This document shows, piece by piece, positions 1 through 7,296 of a DNA stretch of 31,005 nt; positions within the stretch are counted from its first letter, which is position 1, and each line of letters opens with the position of its first letter. Source of the DNA: a virus. The DNA lies in the IMG/VR virus record IMGVR_UViG_3300043438_000807, positions 1 through 31,005 of that record; one strand, 5' to 3'. A model generated the notes under the pieces. The model searched no databases. It worked only from the letters and a program-made list of their open reading frames with translations, and was not told the origin of the DNA. The position numbers were made by a program, and so were the translations under genes.

Positions 1-1
1 T

Positions 2-379
2 GTAGGTGATGCTAATCTAGCATATGGACTAGGTGTTGATGCTGACCGTACCATGCGATTTGGTAATGCCGACGGATCAAGTCCATGGAGTATACAAAAT
101 CCAGGCAACAATGCTGATTGGGCATATCTAACAGCAACTAACTATTACTTAAACGGTACTGTTATTCCAGGAGCAGGGAATTTAGTCACAGGTTGGAATA
201 TACTAGGAGCCGCCAGAACCAATCAATCATGGGGATCTACTCCTTATGTATGGGGGAAAGGTTACATCAGTAGAGGATTCAAAGGCAAACTTGCTGTTAT
301 CCTACTTTACAATAGAGTGCTAACTGAAGCAGAACAACTACAGAACTATGCGGCTCTACGGGCAAGGTTCGGACTATGA
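2..379 (+). CDS. Tail-fibre-like protein, C-terminal fragment (LamG/concanavalin-like)
   Basis: The reading frame is open from base 2, so this is the 3' end of a gene that begins before the window; the ATG at 53 is simply the first internal Met. The last ~30 residues (KLAVILLYNRVLTEAEQ, then ALRARFGL) match the closing strand and helix typical of LamG/concanavalin-like lectin domains ('LYNRALS.EE' type), which bind carbohydrate or other ligands on the tips of phage fibres. It lies directly upstream of a run of fibre genes on the same strand. That it is a virion fibre part is inferred from the fold resemblance and context; the N-terminal part cannot be seen. Confidence 0.6.
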   Translation, partial: VGDANLAYGLGVDADRTMRFGNADGSSPWSIQNPGNNADWAYLTATNYYLNGTVIPGAGNLVTGWNILGAARTNQSWGSTPYVWGKGYISRGFKGKLAVILLYNRVLTEAEQLQNYAALRARFGL

Positions 380-382
380 TAG

Positions 383-390
383 GGTAAATA
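383..390 (+). promoter_or_regulatory. Late-type promoter motif GGTAAATA
   Basis: It resembles the T4 late promoter TATAAATA. It lies in the 17-base gap between two fibre genes and ends 6 bases before the ATG at 397, so a T4-like start site would fall at or one base before the start codon. Confidence 0.5.
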
Positions 391-396
391 CACATT

Positions 397-1539
397 ATGA
401 CAGCAATAACATTTCCAACAACTGCCACAGTGGGCCAAAGTTATGTGGCTACCAACGCGGTAACCTATGTATGGACCGGCAATCGTTGGTCTTCTAGTCA
501 GGCAATCACTAACAATCAAGCAAAATACTATGTAGAAGGTGGCGATTCATCTTTTTCATATAACGAAAACCTTGATGGTTTGTTAGACGGTGGCTTTTCC
601 GACGGTGGAATGGGAGTTTTGTTAACTATAGTATCATCTTTCTTAACCATAGGCGGCTACGGTAATAACGACGGAACTGTTACATACAATATTGACAGCA
701 CTGGGGCAACGGCAGCAGGCATTATTATTAATGGAATAACTGTAAATCATACACAGACAATTACCGGAACTTTTGCCCAAGGCAACAACACAGTAAGTTG
801 GAGTGGCTACGATATAGATAATCCACTATGGGGACAGATGGCATCTGTCACAGCCTATGTTGTGGACAGCAATGGCTATACATTCTACGCACTAGTTGAA
901 GACCTGTGGGATATTCCATATGGTCCATGTCTAATAGCAGGCACAATGATGTCCTTGGCCAACGGCACACAAAAGAAAATTGAAGACATTACCTATGATG
1001 ATGTATTAACAGTATGGAACTTTGATCTCGGTGAACTATCAGAAGCACGACCACTATGGGTCAAGCGTAAGCAAACATCATCAGCATATACTTTATTAAA
1101 GTTCAGCGACGGTACAGAATTACGTACTGTTGGACATCACATATTCAACAAACAAGCAGGCCAGTTTACCAAGATTATCACAGATGACACACCAGTGGGC
1201 ACAGTCACAGTCAACGAGCAAGGTCAAGAGATTACCATAGTCAGCAAAGAACTGGTAAAAGATGTTGTGGACTATTACAACATTTGGACACAGTATCACT
1301 TGAATGCCTATGCCAACGGAGTATTAACTGGTAACAGATACTGTAACATCTACCCTGTGGTAGATATGAAGTATGTAAAGGATGATAGAGCACTGCGTTC
1401 TGTAGAAGAATTTGCGGGCATTGACAGCAAGTATATCTCGGGTATGAGATTACAAGAACAGGTATTCGATCTAGCGTTTATACAAACAATGGTAGATAGA
1501 ATAGAAACATTAGACAGCCATGCTGTCACAACAGCATAA
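397..1539 (+). CDS. Phage structural protein with an intein-like Hint domain
   Basis: 380 aa. The N-terminus (residues 3-32, ending TYVWTGNRW) is a short module also found at the start of the fibre gene at 5065 (TYTWDGTKW), probably a virion-attachment adaptor. Residues 50-170 are Gly/Asn/Thr-rich beta sequence. A Hint (hedgehog/intein) domain begins at Cys178 (PCLIAGTMM), with the typical 'ANGTQKKIEDI..DDVL' block, a GHHIFN block with His247-His248, and a closing ANGVLTGNRYCN near residue 317. The usual terminal His-Asn followed by Cys/Ser/Thr of a splicing intein is not clear, and sequence continues ~65 residues beyond it, so autocleavage is possible but splicing is unproven. No Shine-Dalgarno is visible; the late motif at 383 nearly abuts the start. 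Confidence 0.75.
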   Translation: MTAITFPTTATVGQSYVATNAVTYVWTGNRWSSSQAITNNQAKYYVEGGDSSFSYNENLDGLLDGGFSDGGMGVLLTIVSSFLTIGGYGNNDGTVTYNIDSTGATAAGIIINGITVNHTQTITGTFAQGNNTVSWSGYDIDNPLWGQMASVTAYVVDSNGYTFYALVEDLWDIPYGPCLIAGTMMSLANGTQKKIEDITYDDVLTVWNFDLGELSEARPLWVKRKQTSSAYTLLKFSDGTELRTVGHHIFNKQAGQFTKIITDDTPVGTVTVNEQGQEITIVSKELVKDVVDYYNIWTQYHLNAYANGVLTGNRYCNIYPVVDMKYVKDDRALRSVEEFAGIDSKYISGMRLQEQVFDLAFIQTMVDRIETLDSHAVTTA

Positions 1540-1552
1540 TCGGAGCAGATAA

Positions 1553-3949
1553 ATGACAACAAGAATCAAACTACGTAGAGATACAGCCGCTAATTGGACT
1601 ACTAACGATCCAGTATTGGCCTTGGGTGAAGCAGGCTATGACACTACCAATAATGAACTGAGAGTAGGTGACGGTACTACGGTATGGAGCGGATTAGAAT
1701 CTATTGGCGGCACTGGTGATAAAATAACAGCAGAGAAAACTTATTCAGACAATTACAATGACGGTAGTGAACACACTTTCGCCTATACCACTGGATCTAT
1801 TGCTGTACAGATGGGGAATGATAACGGACTGTATCTCAATGATCTGTTGTCAAGATGGGTGGAGTATTTTGATGGCAATCTTGCCTTTCCCTATAATTAC
1901 AGCAACATCAACCTAGTGATAAATCCCGGCACTGATGATCTCGCATCAACAGTGACCAATGTAATCTCTAGTGGTAATCCACCATTGTACACCATAACAC
2001 TGGGCACAGCACACCCAGAGCCTATAACAATAGATGACATTGATTTTAATTACACCTACGTTAACACCATTGGGTTGGACATAGTTAACGGTGATGGTGA
2101 AAGTAACAGTTACTTTGGCATGGCTACCGGTGACGATGATATAACTATTCGTTCAGGAAGAGATATTACGTTAGACGCCGCAGACGATGTTTACATATCA
2201 GGAGGCAATGAATTTCAGTTAACACTTGTAAACCAAGATGACATGAGTGCCAGTAGCGGAATTGATATTCGCACAGAGACCACATCAACTGACTACACAT
2301 GGACATTTAGGTTTGATGGCAGTCTAGAACTACCGGAAGGCTTGACTCTGCCAACTAAAAATAACAAGGGCTATGATGTCACTACCAACCTTAACGCACC
2401 AACACTACAGTTAAGCAACGACAGTCAAAACCAAGTTATCGTCACAGGACCAACAGCTACAGAAAACAACACCAATGCTCAACGTATTGTGATCCAAGGC
2501 CAGCGTGGCTACGGCTCAACCAGCACCACAGGTGAAGGCGGCGATGTTTATATCTGGGGAGGAGTTGGCGGTGAAACCAACAGTAACAGTAATGGATGGG
2601 GCCAAGGTGGCGGCAGTGGTGGTGATATTAAACTACGCGGTGGCGAAGGCCTTAACGACACAGGTGGTTATGTTAGGATTGAAGGTGGCAATGTTGCTCA
2701 CTTTAACACTTCTACCACAGGCAATCCTGGATTTGTGGAAATCACCGGCGGTGATGTAGTCATTGAGAATGCCGCAGGCAGTAGTTATGGTGGCGATGTT
2801 AGAATCACAGGCGGTCGTGCTTACACAGCAACCACACAGTCTGGAGTTGTACAGGTAATCACAGGCGGCTACGCCAATGGTGATGTTCTTGGTGCCAATA
2901 CTTGGACGTTTGCTAACGATGGTACTCTAACAGTACCGGGCGATATCCTTGACAGTGAAGGCGTTAGTGTATATATCGACACAGCGGATAGTCAATGGAT
3001 TGTCGACCCAACTAATACGGGCACATACACCGCTGATGGCAGTTTACACAAACCTTTCAAAACTATCGCGTCGGCATTGGCCTATATTGAAGCAAGGATT
3101 GCTGATACTAGTTTAGTAATTGACATAAACGGTTCTATCGTTGATAACCCACAGTTTATTTTCCTAATGAGTTCTATCACAGAGGATGTGGCGTTGACTC
3201 GTGGAAATATTTTTATCCGTAGCGAAACTCCCGATGCTGGCCATGTACCTATTTGGATTGAGGGACATGTTACTATTACTCCGGCAAACACCGGCACAAA
3301 CGCTATAAACGTTAATAGATTTGGCCTATTTAATATTGCCGTACGTACAACCAGTTCGAATCACGGTATCGAGTTAACTGGATCTAATCCAGCAAAACTT
3401 TACCTAGACGATGTATACTGTTATCAAAACGATGCCACCAAGAGTTGTGTTTATGCGGATAACACTGGCACAGGTAGCAGAGTGGAAATGAATGATTGTC
3501 ACATGGCTAGAGCCGGTGGCTCTGTATATCTAATAGATATCCAACGTGGATTTTGTATTATAAACAATCTCGAAACTAACGGTACGGGACAAGTACTTAA
3601 CCAAGCAAACGATTCATTAGGAACTATGCTGAGAAGTTCATTGGATGCCAACACTGGCTCCGTTATTACCCTAAGTGGTTCAGTACAATGGGGTATGGGT
3701 GAAGTTATTCTTAACAACACTGGAGCAGGGGCCGATACTCACGGTGTTACTATGAGTGACTCGGCAACCATGCAGTTTGGTGTGTGTACATTTAACATAC
3801 CAGTTGGAGATGGTTCAAATCGTGCTATCAACGGTACTGGTACAAACACGGTACTGTATGCTGATCCAATATTCCAATATGGTTCAACTAACAAGATATC
3901 AACTGAGATTACATTAGTTCCGTTGACTAAAACGTTTACAGCGGTATAA
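1553..3949 (+). CDS. Large tail-fibre protein with Mtd-N-like head and beta-helix C-terminus
   Basis: 798 aa. Residues 1-48 (IKLRRDTAANW, then VLALGEAGYDT and LRVGDGTTVW) match the N-terminal domain of phage receptor-binding proteins of the major-tropism-determinant type, a fibre attachment module. Residues ~300-460 are Gly-rich repeats with 'GGDV..GG' strands. From ~470 to the end (IDTADSQWIVDP, KPFKTIASALAYIEARI) the sequence looks like a right-handed parallel beta-helix, common in tail spikes and fibres. The start is supported by GGAG eight bases upstream. It ends 2 bp from a convergent minus-strand gene with no obvious terminator between. Receptor binding is inferred. Confidence 0.75.
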   Translation: MTTRIKLRRDTAANWTTNDPVLALGEAGYDTTNNELRVGDGTTVWSGLESIGGTGDKITAEKTYSDNYNDGSEHTFAYTTGSIAVQMGNDNGLYLNDLLSRWVEYFDGNLAFPYNYSNINLVINPGTDDLASTVTNVISSGNPPLYTITLGTAHPEPITIDDIDFNYTYVNTIGLDIVNGDGESNSYFGMATGDDDITIRSGRDITLDAADDVYISGGNEFQLTLVNQDDMSASSGIDIRTETTSTDYTWTFRFDGSLELPEGLTLPTKNNKGYDVTTNLNAPTLQLSNDSQNQVIVTGPTATENNTNAQRIVIQGQRGYGSTSTTGEGGDVYIWGGVGGETNSNSNGWGQGGGSGGDIKLRGGEGLNDTGGYVRIEGGNVAHFNTSTTGNPGFVEITGGDVVIENAAGSSYGGDVRITGGRAYTATTQSGVVQVITGGYANGDVLGANTWTFANDGTLTVPGDILDSEGVSVYIDTADSQWIVDPTNTGTYTADGSLHKPFKTIASALAYIEARIADTSLVIDINGSIVDNPQFIFLMSSITEDVALTRGNIFIRSETPDAGHVPIWIEGHVTITPANTGTNAINVNRFGLFNIAVRTTSSNHGIELTGSNPAKLYLDDVYCYQNDATKSCVYADNTGTGSRVEMNDCHMARAGGSVYLIDIQRGFCIINNLETNGTGQVLNQANDSLGTMLRSSLDANTGSVITLSGSVQWGMGEVILNNTGAGADTHGVTMSDSATMQFGVCTFNIPVGDGSNRAINGTGTNTVLYADPIFQYGSTNKISTEITLVPLTKTFTAV

Positions 3950-3951
3950 GT

Positions 3952-4542
3952 TTAACGTATACCCTGCTCACGCAGTTTCACACAAGTATCGCACTTTCCA
4001 CAAGGTGCGATATTTTTTTCACTATACACTGGACGCCGGCACGACCAAAACATGTTACGCAAACCTTCTGGTAACATATCATATATCTCACGCTTGGTCA
4101 TTTCAAGCACAGGATATATTTTCTCCACAGGAGTAAATGCCGCAAGTATAGCATTGGCCCGTTTGCGACGGTCTTCTAATGCGTGGTTATGATCATTGGC
4201 CTGCATACCCATGGCGACTCGTACAATGCGGGGATTAACACTGCAAATATAGCCAGCAAAGAAGTTGATGCTGTCTGTGTCATACATGAACTGCCCATTG
4301 TAGGGCTGTGAACCTATTTCGCTTTCACTGTAGATAAAACTGTGGCCCATGCTTTCTAATTCTTTAAGCACACGATCAACAACTACGGCTTCGGCACGAT
4401 CTCTGTGTTCTACATTGTGATGGTGTATGTGATGTATGTGTAGCACATAGTCTTTATACTCAGGATCTGTGAGTAACTTATATATCATACCCAGGCTGTC
4501 TAGGCCACCTGAATACATGGCTAGGATTATCGGTTGTTCCAT
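3952..4542 (-). CDS. queC: QueC-like PP-loop ATPase (7-cyano-7-deazaguanine synthase family)
   Basis: 196 aa. It carries the PP-loop SGGLDS at residues 11-16, the ATP-pyrophosphatase signature, and near the C-terminus a four-cysteine cluster Cys168 (WSCRRP) and Cys181/184/187 (PCGKCDTC) laid out like the QueC zinc site. QueC makes preQ0 from 7-carboxy-7-deazaguanine with ammonia and ATP. In cells it feeds queuosine tRNA modification; in phages it can feed deazaguanine modification of DNA. At 196 aa it is shorter than typical QueC (~220-230), and no folE, queD, queE or DpdA-like gene is visible here, so the substrate is open; another PP-loop enzyme is possible. The start overlaps the end of the upstream minus-strand gene by 16 bp, so the two are translated as a pair. 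Confidence 0.7.
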   Translation of the reverse strand: MEQPIILAMYSGGLDSLGMIYKLLTDPEYKDYVLHIHHIHHHNVEHRDRAEAVVVDRVLKELESMGHSFIYSESEIGSQPYNGQFMYDTDSINFFAGYICSVNPRIVRVAMGMQANDHNHALEDRRKRANAILAAFTPVEKIYPVLEMTKREIYDMLPEGLRNMFWSCRRPVYSEKNIAPCGKCDTCVKLREQGIR

Positions 4543-4982
4543 ATGTAAAATGTATAAACTTTGTTGATGGGGTGTTCTTGTGGAACAGGTGTTAGTTCGT
4601 GTGCTCTAGGGAAATATTGAGCATACTTCGTGGGCCAGTTGGGATTAAGAAAACTACGAGCGATAAAACGATCACAATTTGGTAAAACTTTTGATATCAA
4701 TTGGGCACAAGTTTCTTTATCAAATATAGTTAACCCGCCATCTATGATGACAGTATCCCAATGCTGATCTAGCGTAAACCAATCTCTGGACTGGATTTTA
4801 GGGTCATCATATACTGGATTTACATCCCACGCTTCTGTACACAACGGCAATAGTAACTTAGTGCTACCCAACAGTAATACACGGCCCGTACAATAGTTAG
4901 AAAATACAGAATAATCGTCTTGATTTGGTGCCGCCGGCCACGTTAATCCAGTCCAATATTCTTTATCTGCGTGTATATTCAT
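4527..4982 (-). CDS. Possible SAM-dependent methyltransferase-like protein
   Basis: 151 aa, minus strand, first gene of a pair with the QueC-like gene. It has a degenerate class I methyltransferase layout: a beta strand with Gly (VLLLGSTK, Gly39) where motif I would be, an acidic residue at the next strand end (WDVNP, Asp53), and a hydrophobic strand ending in Asp (WDTVIIDGG, Asp81). The canonical GxGxG is missing, so cofactor binding is uncertain. Its coupling to a QueC-like enzyme suggests a common nucleobase-related job, which is inference. A GTTAAATA motif ends 5 bases before the ATG and no Shine-Dalgarno is visible. Confidence 0.45.
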   Translation of the reverse strand: MNIHADKEYWTGLTWPAAPNQDDYSVFSNYCTGRVLLLGSTKLLLPLCTEAWDVNPVYDDPKIQSRDWFTLDQHWDTVIIDGGLTIFDKETCAQLISKVLPNCDRFIARSFLNPNWPTKYAQYFPRAHELTPVPQEHPINKVYTFYIWNNR

Positions 4983-4987
4983 GTGAA

Positions 4988-4995
4988 TATTTAAC
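4988..4995 (-). promoter_or_regulatory. Late-type promoter motif GTTAAATA (minus strand)
   Basis: It ends exactly 5 bases before the ATG at 4982, the spacing at which T4-like late transcription would begin on the start codon. It forms a divergent pair with the motif at 5035. Confidence 0.45.
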
Positions 4996-5034
4996 AGCCC
5001 ACAGCCGATTGAGAAATAATTCTGTTTGAGTTAA

Positions 5035-5042
5035 GGTAAATA
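5035..5042 (+). promoter_or_regulatory. Late-type promoter motif GGTAAATA
   Basis: It lies 22 bases upstream of the fibre gene at 5065, giving a short leader that contains an AGGAT ribosome-binding site. It diverges from the minus-strand motif at 4988. Confidence 0.5.
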
Positions 5043-5064
5043 TAGCTAAACAGGATATTTCACT

Positions 5065-6246
5065 ATGGCTTTAAGTTTTCCACCAGATCCAGAACCGGGC
5101 GACACTTATGTAGCACCTAACGGCTACACCTACACCTGGGACGGCACCAAATGGTACGTCAGCAGCAGCGGCACGAGTGCCGGCGGCACAAGCCCTATTA
5201 CCATTAAAGACGAAGGAGTAGCAGTCAACACACAGACTACTACCATTAACTTTATCGGTGCTGCTATCACAGCAACTACTACTGGTAGCCAAGTTAACAT
5301 CACTGTTTCTGCACAAGAATTAACCACTGCTACAACTAGTACATTGGGCGGAGTTAAGATTGGTTCAGGAATTAATATTACCAGTAGCGGAACTATCAGT
5401 GTTCGTGAAGGACTACAATATTGGACAGAAAGTAAAACTGTAGTAGACAGCAGTCAAACAGCAGTGGTCAGCCTAATTGTAACCGGTACACAGACCAACA
5501 TTGATGCAGTGCTAAAAGCACAGGGATTAGGTGCTGTTGCCAACGATGATGCAGGAAATAAGCGTGGTGAATACGCAGTTGACTGGCAACGAATTAGAAG
5601 TACTACAGATCAAGTAGCCAGTGGTAACTACTCTGTTATCGCGGGTGGCAGCTTTAATCAGGCCACGGGATTACACAGTGTAGTTACTGGAGGTAATAAT
5701 AACACTGCTGATGCAGACTATGCATTGGTATTAGGTGGTGTTAACGGTAATGCTAGAGGCATCAAAGGTGCTGTGATTGTTCCGCATTATGCCACAGGTG
5801 GACAGAGCAATTCAAGTGGCAAAATTCAAACAGGGCATTACCTACTAGGTGGTGATACTGTACTCAGTGCTAGTCCTGTGGATTTGACCACAGACAGTTC
5901 GGGTAACATAGATGCAACTAATCAGATTACTTTAGTTGACAATTCGGCAATTTACTTTTCAGGCACAGTTATTGCAAAAGAACTGTATCCTACAGCAAAT
6001 CCAGAAATTGTAGTTTGGGACCTAAAAGGCACAGTGTATAGAAATACAGGTAACAGCACTACTAACTTACTGTCAATTGTGAACCCAACAATTATTAGTG
6101 GCAATACTTCAACTACTTGGCAACTCAGTGTGTCCACTGAAAACAATATTGGATGCCTACTGGTACAGGTACAAGGCCCTAGCGATAAACAAATTCGTTG
6201 GGTAGCTAAGATAGAAACTATTGAAGTAGCCGACTCAGGGATGTAA
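5065..6246 (+). CDS. Tail-fibre protein with YadA-head-like repeats
   Basis: 393 aa. The first ~33 residues (FPPDPEPGDTYVAP, TYTWDGTKW) are the same adaptor module seen at the start of the Hint protein at 397. Residues ~40-115 are Thr/Ser-rich with 'LGGVKIGSGINIT', a segment seen in many phage fibres. Residues ~188-225 (YSVIAGGSFNQATG, HSVVTGGNNNTAD, YALVLGG) are ~14-residue left-handed beta-roll repeats like trimeric autotransporter heads, suggesting a trimeric fibre. The C-terminus is beta-rich. Its TAA stop is part of the next late-promoter motif. A role in adsorption is inferred. Confidence 0.7.
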   Translation: MALSFPPDPEPGDTYVAPNGYTYTWDGTKWYVSSSGTSAGGTSPITIKDEGVAVNTQTTTINFIGAAITATTTGSQVNITVSAQELTTATTSTLGGVKIGSGINITSSGTISVREGLQYWTESKTVVDSSQTAVVSLIVTGTQTNIDAVLKAQGLGAVANDDAGNKRGEYAVDWQRIRSTTDQVASGNYSVIAGGSFNQATGLHSVVTGGNNNTADADYALVLGGVNGNARGIKGAVIVPHYATGGQSNSSGKIQTGHYLLGGDTVLSASPVDLTTDSSGNIDATNQITLVDNSAIYFSGTVIAKELYPTANPEIVVWDLKGTVYRNTGNSTTNLLSIVNPTIISGNTSTTWQLSVSTENNIGCLLVQVQGPSDKQIRWVAKIETIEVADSGM

Positions 6247-6249
6247 ATA
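6242..6249 (+). promoter_or_regulatory. Late-type motif TGTAAATA containing the upstream stop codon
   Basis: The TAA stop of the fibre gene at 5065 (6244-6246) forms the first three bases of TAAATA. The motif ends 5 bases before the ATG at 6255. Confidence 0.45.
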
Positions 6250-6254
6250 ACGTT

Positions 6255-6626
6255 ATGGAATTCTTAAAATCTCTAACTAAAAAACCTGTTAAGGAAAGTA
6301 TCAGCTATGAAGATGCTCTGCTAGCACGTTTGGAAAAAGAAGCTGATCGTGCAGCCAACATAGACAAAATTGACACTGTGACTTTAGATGTTCCTTTGTT
6401 AATCCGTGTGTTTGAACTAGTGCGAGAAGATGTAAAAACAGATATGGATCTACATAATCTTGTTGAACGTATGCTCAGTATCAAAGACAAAGGTGTGTTG
6501 ACCATGGACGATTATGAAACTATCAGTTCAGCACAGGCCAGTGCAGATACTGGACAGCAGCCCAAACCTACAGATGAAAATATAGATGTTAGCATGATTC
6601 GTATGCTAGCAGGACTAAAGAAATAA
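6255..6626 (+). CDS. Conserved-looking phage protein of unknown function
   Basis: 123 aa, mostly helical and charged, with no domain recognised. Residues 1-15 are basic (FLKSLTKKPVK), the middle (residues 40-85) is an amphipathic region rich in Asp, Leu and Val, and the C-terminus ends in MIRMLAGLKK. The late motif ends 5 bases before the ATG and no strong Shine-Dalgarno lies next to the start, so a leaderless transcript is possible. The position among virion genes suggests an assembly or structural accessory role, but nothing in the sequence proves it. Confidence 0.6.
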   Translation: MEFLKSLTKKPVKESISYEDALLARLEKEADRAANIDKIDTVTLDVPLLIRVFELVREDVKTDMDLHNLVERMLSIKDKGVLTMDDYETISSAQASADTGQQPKPTDENIDVSMIRMLAGLKK

Positions 6627-6629
6627 ATA
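6622..6629 (+). promoter_or_regulatory. Late-type motif AATAAATA containing the upstream stop codon
   Basis: The TAA at 6624-6626 ends the gene at 6255 and begins TAAATA. The gene at 6670 follows after a ~35-base leader with an AAAAGGAAAAT ribosome-binding site. Confidence 0.5.
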
Positions 6630-6669
6630 CCAAGTCTAAGAACAATACAGGTCTTAGCAAAAGGAAAAT

Positions 6670-6978
6670 ATGTTATCAAAACCAACCGGAAACACAGGGT
6701 TATATCCCCTAACAACAAGCACAGGAACTGTTAATGTTGCTACATTATTATCAGGACCAGAATACACATCGGCTAAATTGCCAGCAACTAAAGTACGTGT
6801 AGCAGTAACACAACCAGCAGTAATTAATTTTGGAACTAATGTAGCTGATAACAACAGCGATATTCTAGTACCAGCAGGACACGTAGAACATTTCGCTATG
6901 CAGGCAACTACTACAGTAACTTATGTTCTGTTATCTGGAGCTAGTGCAGGTTATATTTCAATTACTCCAGTCGCATAA
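6670..6978 (+). CDS. Small beta-rich virion-type protein, unknown
   Basis: 102 aa, rich in Thr, Val and Ala with alternating beta strands (RVAVTQPAVINFG, TVTYVLLSGASAGYISI), no Cys and few charges. This composition is typical of small phage decoration or fibre-associated proteins. It has its own late-type motif, a leader and a strong AAGGAAAA ribosome-binding site, suggesting good expression. No family is recognised; the structural role is inferred from composition and neighbours. Confidence 0.6.
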   Translation: MLSKPTGNTGLYPLTTSTGTVNVATLLSGPEYTSAKLPATKVRVAVTQPAVINFGTNVADNNSDILVPAGHVEHFAMQATTTVTYVLLSGASAGYISITPVA

Positions 6979-6989
6979 GGAACAACAAC

Positions 6990-7292
6990 ATGAAAGCAAG
7001 TGAAATTTTAAGAGGTCTAGCTGATCTTATTGACAAGGCCAGTGCTACAAGTACTGATCAAACTAGTTCCCAAATCATGCCTATTCAAGAGCCAACTACT
7101 GCTGGGCAAACACCTACAATGGTTCCTCCACTACAGGCCAAATTAGAAATTCTAAAGAAAAGTGTGGGACTAGATAATCATTACGATAATGAGTGCGGTG
7201 AGCCAGACGAAGTAGAGCAACTAAAGAAACACGCAGGTATCAACATTGTAGCACAGCAAGAAGCTGGTGAAGACAACGATTTCTTAGGATAA
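6990..7292 (+). CDS. Small acidic phage protein, unknown
   Basis: 100 aa. The N-terminus is an amphipathic helix (MKASEILRGLADLID), followed by a Thr/Gln/Pro-rich linker (residues 20-48) and a charged helical C-terminal half ending in the acidic tail GEDNDFLG. AAGGA lies 10 bases upstream of the ATG. It sits 11 bp after the previous gene and 4 bp before the next fibre gene, so it is probably cotranscribed with both. No known domain is recognised. Confidence 0.6.
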   Translation: MKASEILRGLADLIDKASATSTDQTSSQIMPIQEPTTAGQTPTMVPPLQAKLEILKKSVGLDNHYDNECGEPDEVEQLKKHAGINIVAQQEAGEDNDFLG

Positions 7293-7296
7293 GCAG

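Noticed and set aside
397-1539. A true splicing intein
   Set aside because: The Hint blocks are present, but the C-terminal His-Asn plus nucleophile junction is not recognisable and the flanking sequence does not form a known interrupted protein.
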